In this document: positions 46,355-56,720 of the stretch, in pieces
Layout: every line of letters begins with the position of its first letter
How positions within the stretch are numbered: the stretch's first letter is position 1
The notes under the pieces: model-generated
Seen by the model: only the letters and a program-made list of their open reading frames with translations
Told to the model about the DNA's origin: nothing
Databases searched by the model: none
Assembly (NCBI GenBank): GCA_029204045.2
Contig: CM055076.1
Location: 25,802,542 to 25,866,541, forward strand
DNA from: Tillandsia leiboldiana
Taxonomy: Eukaryota; Streptophyta; Magnoliopsida; Poales; Bromeliaceae
Reading direction: 5' to 3'
DNA length: 64,000 nt
Made by a program: the position numbers and the translations under genes

Positions 46355-46989
46355 AGAATACCCTCCTGTCGGCAGAAGTCGACCTGGTGGTCTCGGCGGA
46401 CGACGTTCCCGTAGCGGTCGTGGGCGTGCTTGAACCCTGCGTCCCCAGCCGGGATGGGTCGCAGGCCGTGGCGTTCAGCCTCAGCAACGTACAGCGTGTA
46501 GGACTCGCTGTTCAAAGAGCCAATGGTTGGTTCAGAATACATGCCCGCAGGCTTGAACCGACTATGAAGCTCCTCGATCCGTTGCGTCTCCTCAATCTCG
46601 AGTCGCTGGATGGCACGGCGGTGGCGAGCGATGCGGTCCTGGATGTCCTCACGCACCTGTCGGGTAGCCGCCGCCATGTCCTGAAGTTGAATGTTCAGAA
46701 CCTGGACGACGCTAACATCCACGACGGTTGCACCGCGAATAGCCTTCCTCTCCAACTTCAATTGCCGCTGCACGCCGTGCATCCGGTTCTGACCTGCCGG
46801 AGTGCGCAGCCAGGTCAGGAACGCAATGAACTGCTTGACGGTCATATTGCGGTATGAAGAATAGATCGTCTGAAGGATCCCCTCAGCCATCATCTTGTCC
46901 AGGATATCCGCATCTTGGATCGAAAGAAGCATCTTCGCCATCTTCATGAAGTCGCTGGTAGCGATCCCCTCGGCATTGATCGCCTCCAC
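46355..46989 (-). pseudogene. Endogenous amalgavirus-like ORF1 fragment, left arm
   Basis: An open frame of about 217 codons from the fusion point at ~46989 (first codon GTG, no ATG there), ending inside the 5S sequence, which adds 12 codons before TAA. It is helix-rich, with a charged coiled coil at residues ~100-147. The neighbouring RdRp fragment is amalgavirus-like, and amalgavirus ORF1 encodes a helical coiled-coil protein of disputed role (coat- or replication-matrix-like), so I infer this is its remnant. It is incomplete and lies after, not before, the RdRp part. It has no premature stop and differs from the right-arm copy at about 15 residues. Confidence 0.55.
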
Positions 46990-46994
46990 TATCC

Positions 46995-47574
46995 AGGACC
47001 AGAACTCGCTCGATCAATGCGCGTCTCATCATGATCCGATACGCTTCTAGTAGTCTCTCGGATCTGGTATCCGTGGGAGTAAAACAGCTACACACCACAT
47101 CAACCATGAACTCGAGATCCTCACTTGGACGCTCACGATCGAACTTGCTCCAATCCAACTCCACAATGGCCCTCGCTTCCTTCCCTTCCTTCCAAAGCTT
47201 ACCCCAGTCCGAGCTAGCACCACAAGATTATTTTTAAACCCCGAACGATGATCGTGGCGATTGTTGAAGCTGATGCGGGAAAGGACATTGTACATTGGGC
47301 TAGATGCGGTCTGTTCCAAGGCGTCGAGCATCATCACAGCCCTACCAAAGGTCCCCCCCTCACTTGCTTTTCTTAATGCTTTCTCTTGCGTCAAGAGCTT
47401 AGTACGAAAACCAACTCGGGCAGTAAGGAATGGCAGTCCTGCAATAGTGATCTCACCACGGGCATAGGCGTCGTAGTATCCCCACATCTTGCGTTCAAGG
47501 AAACTCTTCTGCCCCGTCTTCTTCTTAATACCAAAAGCACGTAGAAAAGGACCTGCTGTTGCGTCGTTGTTGAT
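46995..47574 (-). pseudogene. Endogenous amalgavirus-like RdRp fragment, left arm
   Basis: A partial RNA-dependent RNA polymerase of about 190 codons. It covers the region before the palm and motif A (DWSKFD at 47138-47155), ending before motif B; motif C (GDD) is absent. The block pattern (GPFLRAFG, ARVGFRTKLL, DWSKFDRERP, MMRRALIER) is what I recognise from Amalgaviridae and the related partiti-like group. A one-base deletion near 47220 shifts the frame; the right arm lacks this deletion but has a stop instead. It cannot encode an active polymerase. Confidence 0.75.
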
Positions 47575-47609
47575 GTGGTGTGTAGGTGTTTTACTCCTAC
47601 GGATACCAG
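47575..47609 (+). other. Asymmetric centre of the inverted repeat
   Basis: These 35 bases are nearly identical to 48088-48122, an internal part of the right-arm RdRp fragment, in the same orientation. So the centre is itself a displaced viral piece, not host sequence. Confidence 0.75.
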
Positions 47610-48200
47610 ATCAACAACGACGCAACAGCAGGTCCTTTTCTACGTGCTTTTGGTATTAAGAAGAAGACGGGGTTGAAGAGTTTCCTTGAACGCAAGATGT
47701 GGGGATACTATGACGCTGATGCCCGTGGTGAGATCACTACTGCAGGACTGCCATTCCTTACCGCCCGAGTTGGTTTTCGTACTAAGCTCTTGACGCAGGA
47801 GAAAGCATTAAGAAAAGCAAGTGAGGGGGGGACCTTTGGTAGGGTTGTGATGATGCTCGACGCCTTGGAACAGATCGCATCTAGCCCAATGTACAATGTC
47901 CTTTCCCGCATCAGCTTCAACAATCGCCACGATCATCGTTCGGGGTTTAAAAATAATCTTGTGCGTGCTAGCTCGGATTAGGGTAAGCTTTGGGAGGAAG
48001 CGAAGGAAGCGAGGGCCATTGTGGAGTTGGATTGGAGCAAGTTCGATCGTGAGCGTCCAAGTGAGGATCTCGAGTTCATGGTTTATGTGGTGTGTAGCTG
48101 TTTTACTCCCACGGATACCAGATCCAAGAGACTGCTAGAAGCGTATCGGATCATGATGAGACGCGCATTGATCGAGCGAGTTCTGGTCCTGGATAGTGGA
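47610..48200 (+). pseudogene. Endogenous amalgavirus-like RdRp fragment, right arm
   Basis: The same segment as in the left arm. One frame runs from the centre to about 48198 with a single premature stop, TAG at 47979-47981. Motif A, DWSKFD, is at 48030-48047. The sequence ends before motifs B and C, so the catalytic core is incomplete. The ORF1-derived part follows directly in a different frame, although in the viral genome ORF1 precedes the RdRp ORF. Confidence 0.75.
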
Positions 48201-48830
48201 GGCGATCAATGCCGAGGGGATCGCTACCAGCGACTTCATGAAGATGGCGAAGATGCTTCTTTCGATCCAAGATGCGGATATCCTGGACAAGGTGATGGCT
48301 GAGGGGATCCTTCAGAGGATCTATTCTTCATACCACAGTATGACCGTCAAGCAGTTCATTGCGTTCCTGACCTGGCTGCGCACTCCGGCAGGTCAGAACT
48401 GGATGCACGGTGTGCAGCGGCAATTGAAGTTGGAGAGGAAGGTTGTTCGCGGTGCAACCGTCGTGGATGTTAGCGCCGTCCAGGTTCTGAACATTCATCT
48501 TCAGGACATGGCGGCGGCTACCCGACGGGTGCGTGAGGACATCCAGGACCGCATCGCTCGCCACCGCCGTGCCATCCAGCGACTCGAGATTGAGGAGACG
48601 CAACGGATCGAGGAGCTTCGTAGTCGGTTCAAGCCTGAGGGCATGTATTATGAACCAACCATTGGCTCTTTGAACAGCGAGTCCTACACGATGTACGTTG
48701 CTGAGGCTGAACGCCACGGCCTGCGACCCATCCCGGCTGGGGACGCAGGGTTCAAGCACGCCTGCGACCGCTACGGGGACGTCGTCCGCCGAGACCACCA
48801 GGTCGACTTCTGCCGACAGGAGGGTATTCT
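48196..48830 (+). pseudogene. Endogenous amalgavirus-like ORF1 fragment, right arm
   Basis: An open frame of ~217 viral codons plus 12 from the 5S sequence, stopping at 48885. It has no ATG at its upstream end (first codon GTG, 48196). The same coiled-coil segment is present. Both arms keep the frame open despite about 15 amino-acid differences. Assignment rests on position beside the RdRp fragment and helical character; I cannot name a family signature in it. Confidence 0.55.
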
Positions 48831-48944
48831 GGATGTGATCATACCAGCACTAAAGCACCGAATCCCATCAGAACTCCGCAGTTAAGTGTGCTTGGGCGAG
48901 AGTAGTACTAGGATGGGTGACCCCTTGGGAAGTTTTCGTGTTGA
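48831..48944 (+). pseudogene. 5S rRNA sequence, right arm
   Basis: GGATGTGATCATACCAGCAC to GTTTTCGTGTTGA, with A-box, intermediate element and C-box regions recognisable and a few substitutions from the left copy. Its internal Pol III promoter, if active, would transcribe outward into the TRIM. Confidence 0.85.
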
Positions 48945-48947
48945 TTT

Positions 48948-49418
48948 TGTGACTCCCCCAATAGTCCCACATCGGATGTGGATGGAATTGTGATTGGGTT
49001 TATATGAGACTTGGGCACTAGTAATAATAACTGGGCTTAAGCATTTTGGGCTGTGGTTTTGGGCCAACAAGTTATTATTGCTACTGGGCCGGGTCGTTAC
49101 ATTTGGTATCAGAGCCAATAACCAGCCGGAAGTGTGTGATGAGTCTCGGCTGAGTCTGGGTCCAGATGACAGGGCTAGCAAGATGAGTCTCACATCGCCT
49201 GGTGATCTTGGGCTGCTCTGTGTGTGTGTGTTTGGGCTGACGAGGACGTCATGCCTAAACGGGGGGAGTCTGTGACGCCCCCAATAGTCCCACATCGGAT
49301 GTGGATGGAATTGTGATTGGGTTTATATGAGACTTGGACACTAGTAATAATAGCTGGACTTAAGCATTTTGGGCTGTGGTTTGGGCCCAACAAGTTATTA
49401 TTGCTAGTGGGCCGGGTT
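48948..49418 (+). mobile_element. TRIM element, right arm, last LTR truncated
   Basis: LTR 48948-49101, primer site TGGTATCAGAGCC 49104-49116, internal domain, purine tract GGGGGGAGTC 49261-49270, second LTR 49271-49418. The second LTR lacks its last few bases (expected GTTACA), which marks the breakpoint of the inverted repeat. Confidence 0.82.
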
Positions 49419-50966
49419 AACAAGGAAGGCAATATCATCGTGGCTGGGAGGCCACCAGCTAGAATGGATGTCCACAACAATGACAAGGACAATCTATTCT
49501 CTGCATATGTATACTGTCGGAGACCTAATCAAGGTCCAATACAGCATGGAATATCAGCACCTAGATTACATCACTGTTGCCCAGAGAGCAACCTCGAAGA
49601 CTAACATATAGGCAAGTACACAAGTAGACCCAATCATGATATTTCCCTTACGGGGTAGAGTATTTCATCCGCTTTTTCGACTGTACGTTGTCTGCAGCCA
49701 ACGCGCTTATCAAAAGAAAAGTAAATACCTTTGATCTGTCGCCAACCTCACATTGGGGAGATGACTCCCACCAGAATCCAACAGAAGGTATCACACATTC
49801 CTCACAACACGAATCTGTATGTCGATACAGTAAACCAATATCAAGTGTTACTACCACTACGTGGTCATGAGTGCCATCATGGCTACTCACAGAAATCTAG
49901 AACCATATTCTAGTGTTCACCAATACCTTGAATTAATTACTACTTGCTAACACAGCTCTAGCGACACCTGTCGCAACTCAACACCAACGGGACGATCGCA
50001 ACCCCACAAGCAGTTCACACGCATTGTGTGAAACAACCACAAATTGAATCCATTTAGGATTAATATCGGATCCTCCAATTATCAACATCACTCGGCACAT
50101 CAGACTCTCTAGTCATAGTGCACCACCAATACTACCTCACTAAGGTAGTATCTACAACAAATACAATTGTTGTATTCTCATAGGAGAATCCGAGACGGTC
50201 CACAAAATCCGTGCAAGAGGTGAGACCTGAATACAACACCAACCCAAACAGGGTTACTATCTGGCCCTAGGCCATCGAAATCGATCAGTACAACAACCAT
50301 GCCAGCACCAGCGCGCTCACTGCCACCACTACCTCTATCGGAATACTCATGAATTCCGGGCTACTTTCACTGATCATGTTTAGAACATAACTCGACAAAG
50401 GCTTGTATTTATAAAGTGTCGTCAGAATCATTTCATCCACAGCAACAGAATTGTTGACCACATAGTCCGATCGCTATAATCAAGGAATCAGCAATAATAG
50501 CAGCCATCGGCATAGTTCCGGTGATCACGGCTGTGACAAAGGTCACATATCATGTGGCGCAGGGGGCAACTGGAGGCTTAACAACACCTCTGAGCACTTG
50601 GATTAGTGGTAGGACTGGTGCAATAATAGCAATCATCTGCTGCTGTGTCATCTGCTGAACTAACCGAGCAAAAACGGTGAGCTAACCCTCAAACCGCTGC
50701 AAACGATCCGAGCCCTCTGGCTCCACTGAAACATCACGCCCACGACCCGTACCACGGTCGCAGCCAACACTGCACCCACTATCACCACCAAGCCCAGAGC
50801 GCGTGCGAACACCGCTCGTAGCCACAACAACAAGGTTAGGAAACAACTCATTAGTAAGTAAACCCACCTGAGTTCCTAACCACAAGACAACACCCCGCAC
50901 TCTCACGTCAGACTCAAGTCATCATAGGATTTATCCTAACCCAAACCTAGGTACCGTATACCTATT
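49419..50966 (-). mobile_element. Degenerate Gypsy internal region
   Basis: On the minus strand, downstream of a primer site at 50967-50978, the sequence has gag-like composition (for example a frame with QQMTQQQ near 50640-50670) but many stops. I cannot identify protease or RT motifs to its left, so it is a decayed remnant. Confidence 0.5.
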
Positions 50967-51240
50967 CTCTGATACCATCTAATCTGTCACGCTCCGAGTT
51001 TAGAAAAAATGTCTAATTTTTTTTTTTTTTACAAATCAGAGTTAAACGTTTCGAACTCTAAGGCGTGAACAGACCGCCACATATATAGAAAAGCCTCTGT
51101 ACAAACAGACAGAGTCTCCCCTATATATGTTCGGCTCGAAGAGTACATTCATCAGAGTAGATACAATCAGTAACTGTAAATTAAATAAGCATCTACTCTA
51201 TTACAACCACAAGAATACATAGATACATAATGTGTTCACA
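50967..51240 (-). mobile_element. Primer site and 3' part of a family B LTR
   Basis: Primer-site complement TCTCTGATACCA at 50967-50978, a 6-base spacer, then the LTR from 50985 (TGTCACGCTCCGAG), with the shared blocks GCGTGAACAGACCGCCACAT and ACAGAGTCTCCCCTATATATG. The rest of the LTR is missing after about 51240. Confidence 0.7.
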
Positions 51241-51958
51241 GACCTAAATATCCACAACTAAATCTTATACTTGCTAAATACATAATGCTTTGATATCTGC
51301 CTTCATCAAACGCTTATACTTGCCATTTTAAAATAAGAATAGATAATTTGAAGAAAAAGATTTTGCATATTGTGTGGAAGGATAAAAATGTACTTCAGTT
51401 TAAGAATAAAATCTAATATGTAATTTTTAAAACATAAAAAATATCTAGTATATACTTATCAAACGCTTATACTTGCCAAACCTAGACCTCAAAGCCTACT
51501 TATCAAACGCTTATACAAACCCCATGTTCAAAGGTGGCGAAGAAGACGATGACTTTTCAATAGCCGACGAGCAAGAGTACGAACAAGTACTCGTGCTCAC
51601 AAAGCGGCAATCCTGAAAGAACACTTCGGTCCGAGCAAATACAACGGCTTCTTGTTGCTGTTTCTGCCAGATATTGTACAAGAACCCTAGAATGCAATAA
51701 AAGCTTGTGTACATTTTTATGTAGATTAAGAGGGGTGAGAAAGGAATGGCCTTTTTTTTTTTTTTTTTTTTTTTTCACTTTACATATGCAGTAAGAATGA
51801 ATTTTTTGATTTGTTATGGAACTTACTTTTGAAATGTGATCACAGAATGAGAGAGAGAATGCCAAAACGTTGAACAGGTTCGGATGTGAGCTTATTTTCA
51901 TTTCTTTGGAGTCACAACTCTTAAAAAAAAAGAAAAAAAAGAAAAAAGGAATGGAGAC
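51241..51958. other. Intergenic stretch, one unassigned segment
   Basis: 51520-51690 is less AT-rich and could be a gene scrap, but neither strand gives a frame I recognise. A poly-T run lies at 51751-51775. Confidence 0.5.
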
Positions 51959-52413
51959 TGTTGGATTTTATCGAATAATAATTTTAATGATAACAAATAA
52001 ATTTTAGATTTACATTTAGTATTTTCAGGTTATAATTAGATTTGAAATGACGTAAACCGAACCGGATTTGATCAAAGGTAAATTATCAATTCAATTGTCA
52101 AATGATCTGACAAATGGTATCAGAGCCAGTGGCACGGGTTCGATTACCAGACGGTGCAGGTGTTGGGGGGGGATTGTTGGCTATTTATTTATGGGTTAAA
52201 AATAGGTCCAACTTTCTGCCCGTGACAATAGGCCCAGGAGACTAATAAGTTGAGTTGAGTGAGCCCAATAAGTTGAGTGGGGCTGCGGTCCACAATAGAC
52301 CTAATGGCAAGAGGCCCAACAATAGACCCAACGTTCAGATGGGTTGAGTGCGGTCGAGACCCGTGGGCGCTGTGTCTATATATTTTAAGTGAATTGGTTG
52401 CGTATTTCTAACA
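51959..52413 (+). mobile_element. Small LTR-retroelement remnant
   Basis: TGTTGGATTTTATCG (51959) to ATCTGACA (52112) looks like an LTR; a primer site, TGGTATCAGAGCC, follows at 52115-52127. A purine tract (GTTGGGGGGGGAT, 52162-52174) then precedes TGTTGG...TAACA (52175-52413). The two putative LTRs do not match each other. A ~60 bp segment (TTTCTTTGGAGTCACAACTC through GGAATGGAGAC) is present on both sides (51901-51958, 52432-52489). Confidence 0.5.
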
Positions 52414-52489
52414 GCTCGAGCTTTTGGCTATTTCTTTGGAGTCACAACTCTTAAAAAAAAAAAAAAAATCAGAAAAAAGGAATGGAGAC

Positions 52490-52796
52490 CCCACAACTTT
52501 TAAGTCATTTTAAAATAGCTCTCAACCTTTTTGCATGTATTCATTTTTTTCATTGCACCACCTCAACTTTCAATTGTTATAAATTTAGAATTCTTTTAAA
52601 ATAAACTATTTTATTTGCTAGTAATTATAGCCGTAAAATTTGACAAAATTATCATTAATTCAATAAAATATCAGTTTGGTTGATTTAAACATAATTCAAA
52701 ATAAATAAATAAATAAAAGATAAAACTATAGGGTCCCATTTCAAAATGAACTATAGTTTAGGGAGTATAAATACATTTGTAGCAAAAACTTTTGGG
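52490..52796. other. AT-rich spacer
   Basis: No feature recognised. Confidence 0.6.
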
Positions 52797-52972
52797 AAAA
52801 TGCTTCTTGTACACCCGAAATCGAATGTACATCTTACACTCTATCTATTTTAGAATGGGATGAATTTTACTGGTCACTTCGAAATGACCAGTGAAAAAGT
52901 CCCTACTCCAGGATGGATGCGGTATATATTATATACCAGATTTTGGATGTACAGATAGCATTCTCAAACTTT
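52797..52972. mobile_element. Hairpin MITE, copy 2 (diverged)
   Basis: AAAATGCTTCTTGTACACCC to GGATGTACAGATAGCATTCTC, with an internal ACTGGTCACTTCGAAATGACCAGT palindrome equivalent to the central palindrome of copy 1. Confidence 0.65.
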
Positions 52973-53604
52973 TGGAGCCACCTATGAGCTGATAGAACTA
53001 ATTAAGGTAATAATTTAACTTATTTAATTAAGTATTACTAGATAACTCTAAATATTAATTGAGACAATAATTAAAAATAATGAGTAATGTTAATAAATAA
53101 TTTAATTAACTATAAATAATTTAATAAATTAATTAGTTAATTATTTAATAATTAAATAATTAGTTATTAAAATAATTAGATTAGTCAAAATATTAAATTA
53201 ATTAAATAGTTAATACAATATTTAAAATTATATTAACTTTAATTAAGCTTATTTTTAAGTAGAAATAAGTTTGTTTCAGAAAACAAAACTATAGTTCCAA
53301 TCTTATACCCGCTTGTTCTAGAAAAATAAGAATTATTATTCTTATCTATAACTAAACGCGTTTAAAAAATAAGGCTGAAATAAAAATTTATTTTGAACCT
53401 TATTCCTAACTAAACCATGTCTAATAAAACGAGTCACCCATAATATTATAATGCACATGCAACTTGTTTTTTTTTTTCGGTTGTCTTTTGAAGAATTAAA
53501 AGATGTCAAGCTTTTGCTCGTGGTAATTAAACACCCAATTGTTTTTATAATATTATTTGAATTTTGCTTCATTGTAAGGACCTGTTGTTAACTAAAATAG
53601 CAAA
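52973..53604. other. AT-rich spacer
   Basis: Simple AATTA-type words at 53090-53250; nothing gene-like. Confidence 0.6.
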
Positions 53605-54003
53605 GTAATAGCCCGTTTGATAACGGGATAAGACAGAACTAGCTATTTTAGAGATAAGTATAAAGTACGAAATTAGTGTAAAAAAACGTTTGGGATGATT
53701 TCAGGAATAAGAGATTTTGTGTTTGGTATATATTGAGGAATAAGAAGAATAAAAAGTATTAGTGGTTTTAAATGACTTTTTTTCCCACAAGCTTTATTAT
53801 GTAATAATGAGATAAGAGATGGTGTCTCGGGAGACGTGGGAGGGTACTTAAAGAAAAAGCAAGAGGGTGGTTAGGAAGAGTGAGAACAGTAATTTTCACT
53901 TATTTTAGTTGTACTGGAATAAAATATTCCCGTAGTTCCTGATATATTTGTGAGGATAAGGAGGATATCCCCTTATTCCCAAAATAGTTTCGTTGCCAAA
54001 CCG
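53605..54003. mobile_element. MITE-like element
   Basis: Possible inverted ends: GCCCGTTTGATAACGGGATA on the left, and GTTTCGTTGCCAAACCGG on the right read as complement. About 400 bp, with GAGGATATCCCC near the right end. No coding capacity; the ends are imperfect. Confidence 0.45.
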
Positions 54004-54418
54004 GAAAGATTTCAAATTCAAAATTTAATTATTTTATATAACAAAATTAATAGTATACCATCTATCACTAAACAAAAATAATAATAAAATAAAATAGAAT
54101 AGCAAAGTGTCATACTACACAATCCACGAAATAATTAGGAAAGTGTAAATTATAAATTACTAAAATGCTATGTTACACTTATATATAAAACATGACATGA
54201 CTCGGTGACCCCGCAAATTCTAAAAAGAAATATAGGACACGGACGTGCTGGAGCACAAATAAAATATTATTTTCAGTATAATAATTTGAATTTATTTATA
54301 TAAAATATTATGAATATTTTTAAATAAAATAATAAATCAATTCTAATTTTATACCCAACTAAGCTGGAGTATGAACTCATCCTCTTCAGAAAAAATTATT
54401 TTCTATATCTTTTATATA

Positions 54419-54592
54419 TGGAAAATGCTAGATGTACACCCCAAATAGGGTGTACATCTTACATCCATCCCATCCTAAGGGTGGGTAAATTCCACTCGTC
54501 ACATGATGTGACGAATGGATGAATATTCATCCCAAGATGGGATGGGTGTAGGATGTGCACCCCATTTGGAGTGTACACCTAGCACTTCTCTT
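54419..54592. mobile_element. Hairpin MITE, copy 3
   Basis: GGAAAATGCTAGATGTACACC to GGTGTACACCTAGCACTTCTC on the respective ends, with internal CATCCCATC/GATGGGATG and CGTCACATGATGTGACG palindromes. Confidence 0.7.
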
Positions 54593-55216
54593 TATATATA
54601 TCTCAGTACATTTTATAAATTTTATTATAATCTAATTTATTAGGTGTATCCTATAACATAAAAAAAATATGTATCAAAATTTAAAACTTTGAACAATAAC
54701 TTATATAAATCAAATGATAGTTTACTTTAATGTAGTTGATTTTTGGAACTACTTAGGGCTTGTTTCGTTTAATTATTTTAAACTCTGAAATCGGCTTGAG
54801 TTTCATCGATTTTAATAATTATTATTTATTTTATATAAATCGAATTTCGATTTTATATTTCACTCTAAAATGAGAATTACCAAGTACATTTATAATCCAA
54901 TCCGGCTTTGAATCCTCAATTAGTCCATTACAAAATAAACTCAACTTCTTTCCTACAAACACTTTTCAAAATCTAGCTAGATATCTATGCTGATTTTTAT
55001 TTCAATAATAAATCATGCACTTTTGAACGATTCATCATTTTATTTTTTATTTAGTATAATTTAATTTTATTTTTCATTTTTGAGCCAAAAATATCTTTAT
55101 ATCTTAGTAATAATTTTTAAAATTTATAATTTCTATACTGGAGACATTTAAATATTATAAATTAGATATATGCTAAATTAAATTTTAATTTTAAAATATT
55201 ACTTACCAAATATTAT

Positions 55217-55221
<5 letters not shown>
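54593..55221. other. AT-rich spacer with the dispersed module near 55180
   Basis: The module of 15.3 and 24.5 kb ends here at 55220. No gene is visible. Confidence 0.55.

Positions 55222-55268
<47 letters not shown>
55222..55268. repeat. (TA)n microsatellite
   Basis: About 23 TA units, followed by an AAGTACATGCAGGCAG tail related to those at 14.68 and 25.2 kb. Confidence 0.9.
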
Positions 55269-55270
<2 letters not shown>

Positions 55271-55414
55271 TACATGCAGGCAGCTTCGTCCCTAAGCGGA
55301 GATGACTCTGCGTAGGTCATGCAAGTCTTCCCCGCGTTTATTTTTTCCATTTTTTGTTTTAATATTCCAGGACTCGCGTTCATTGTAAGTTTATCCGCCT
55401 TCACCTAAATTGAA

Positions 55415-55678
55415 TAGGGATGTCAACGGTAGGATTCGAGGTGAATTTTTAAAAATTCAAATTCAAATCCGAATTCGACTATCAAATCTGAATTTAAATT
55501 TAAATTTGAGAATTTTAAAAATCTATATCCAAATTCAAGCCCAATAAAAAATTCAAAATTCGAATCCGAACCCGAAAATTCAAATCCGAAATAATTATTT
55601 TTTTTTCTTTACAATATTTCAAAATATATTATATTAAAAATAAAATTTTAAAATATAAATTTAAACATAATATCAAAA

Positions 55679-55709
<31 letters not shown>

Positions 55710-55911
55710 AAAATCAATTCGGATTAGGATCGGGTTCGGGTTCAGATTGGATACAATCAAAATGCATATCCAAATTCAAATCCGTCGGATTTTTATTTTT
55801 TATAATCATATCTGAATCTATATCCGTTTAACATCGAATAAATTTATTCCGCTCAGATTCGAATTCGGATTCGAATAAAATTTCGAATATCCGTATTCAT
55901 TGACATCCCTA
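55415..55911. mobile_element. MITE with TAGGGATGTCAA ends
   Basis: Terminal inverted repeats TAGGGATGTCAACG and CATTGACATCCCTA, ~497 bp, with an interior of AATCCGAATTCG-type palindromic words and a TA run at 55680-55704. These ends are common in plant hAT-type MITEs. No exact 8-bp duplication is evident. Confidence 0.65.
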
Positions 55912-56459
55912 ATTAAACTTGAATTTTGTGAATTACAAAATGTATCACTTTCATAATTTACAAAAAATAATATTTTATTACTCCATTTCTGTAATAATTG
56001 AGGGACTTGGGTTTAATTTTATTTTAGTAAAAATAAGTCAATTTTAGAAAATTTATTTTTCTTAGTTATTTTAGGTCTTATTTAAAGTCTAATAGTCACA
56101 TCGGCGCATTTTGGTGAATTTAAAATTTCTCTGATAAAATTGATTAAATTGGAAAAAAAACGACTATCTCGCAATCAAATCATAACTCATAATTTTATAT
56201 AATTTTATATAATTTTTTTCATAATTTTTGAAAATAAAAAAATTTATGCACAAAATATTATATACTATGAGATGAATATCTTAAACTAAGTTTAATGAAA
56301 ATCGAAGTTTTGAGGAATTTTTGTAATCCTTACTATGCTCGCAGTTATCTGCAGAAAGCTGACTATTTAGCATTCAGAATACAATTTCTAATAATTATCA
56401 ACAAAATTATTAAATTTTAATTTTTAAATATTAATTACTAAATATTATTTATTTATAAT
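55912..56459. other. AT-rich spacer with a dispersed module copy
   Basis: Similar to 15010-15420 (TTTGGTGAATTTAAAATTTCTC, TAATAATTATCAACAAAATT). No gene is visible. Confidence 0.55.
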
Positions 56460-56481
56460 ATATATATATATATATATATAT

Positions 56482-56651
56482 GAGCAATGCTACATGTACA
56501 CCCCAAAGGGGTGTACATCATACACCTCCACCAATTTAATGGTGGCGATATTTTTTACGGGTCACATCAAGTGACCCATCATCACATCCCCACCCTTAGA
56601 TGGGTGGGGTGTATGATGTACACCCCGAAAGGGGTGTACACATAGCATTTT

Positions 56652-56653
<2 letters not shown>
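56482..56653. mobile_element. Hairpin MITE, copy 4 (best preserved)
   Basis: GAGCAATGCTACATGTACAC to the complement of GGAAAATGCTATGTGTACAC. It is in the opposite orientation to copy 1 and highly similar to it, with all four palindromes. It is flanked by (TA)n on both sides (56459-56480 and 56654-56716). Confidence 0.75.

Positions 56654-56716
<63 letters not shown>
56654..56716. repeat. (TA)n microsatellite
   Basis: About 31 TA units adjoining the MITE, followed by the GGAGCTTTGCTCCGTCC tail. Confidence 0.9.

Positions 56717-56720
<4 letters not shown>

Larger units (their letters stand above)
45761..49418. repeat. Head-to-head inverted repeat, ~1.8 kb arms
   Basis: 45761-47574 and 47610-49418 are reverse complements containing, from outside to centre, TRIM, 5S rRNA sequence, viral ORF1 fragment and viral RdRp fragment. 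The 35 bp centre is 47575-47609. The arms differ by scattered substitutions and at least one indel. Confidence 0.85.

Noticed and set aside
46387..46857. 156-codon plus-strand ORF, and its mirror at 48328-48798
   Set aside because: Antisense to the viral ORF1-like frame; open only as a by-product of that frame.
49104..49116. tRNA-Met gene, from TGGTATCAGAGCC
   Set aside because: Only the 13-base primer-binding site is present, directly next to an LTR; the same applies at 1523, 6156, 10494, 46069 and 52115.
55213..55404. ORF with Tyr-Ile repeats
   Set aside because: Translation of a (TA)n microsatellite; same for 14525 and 56600.
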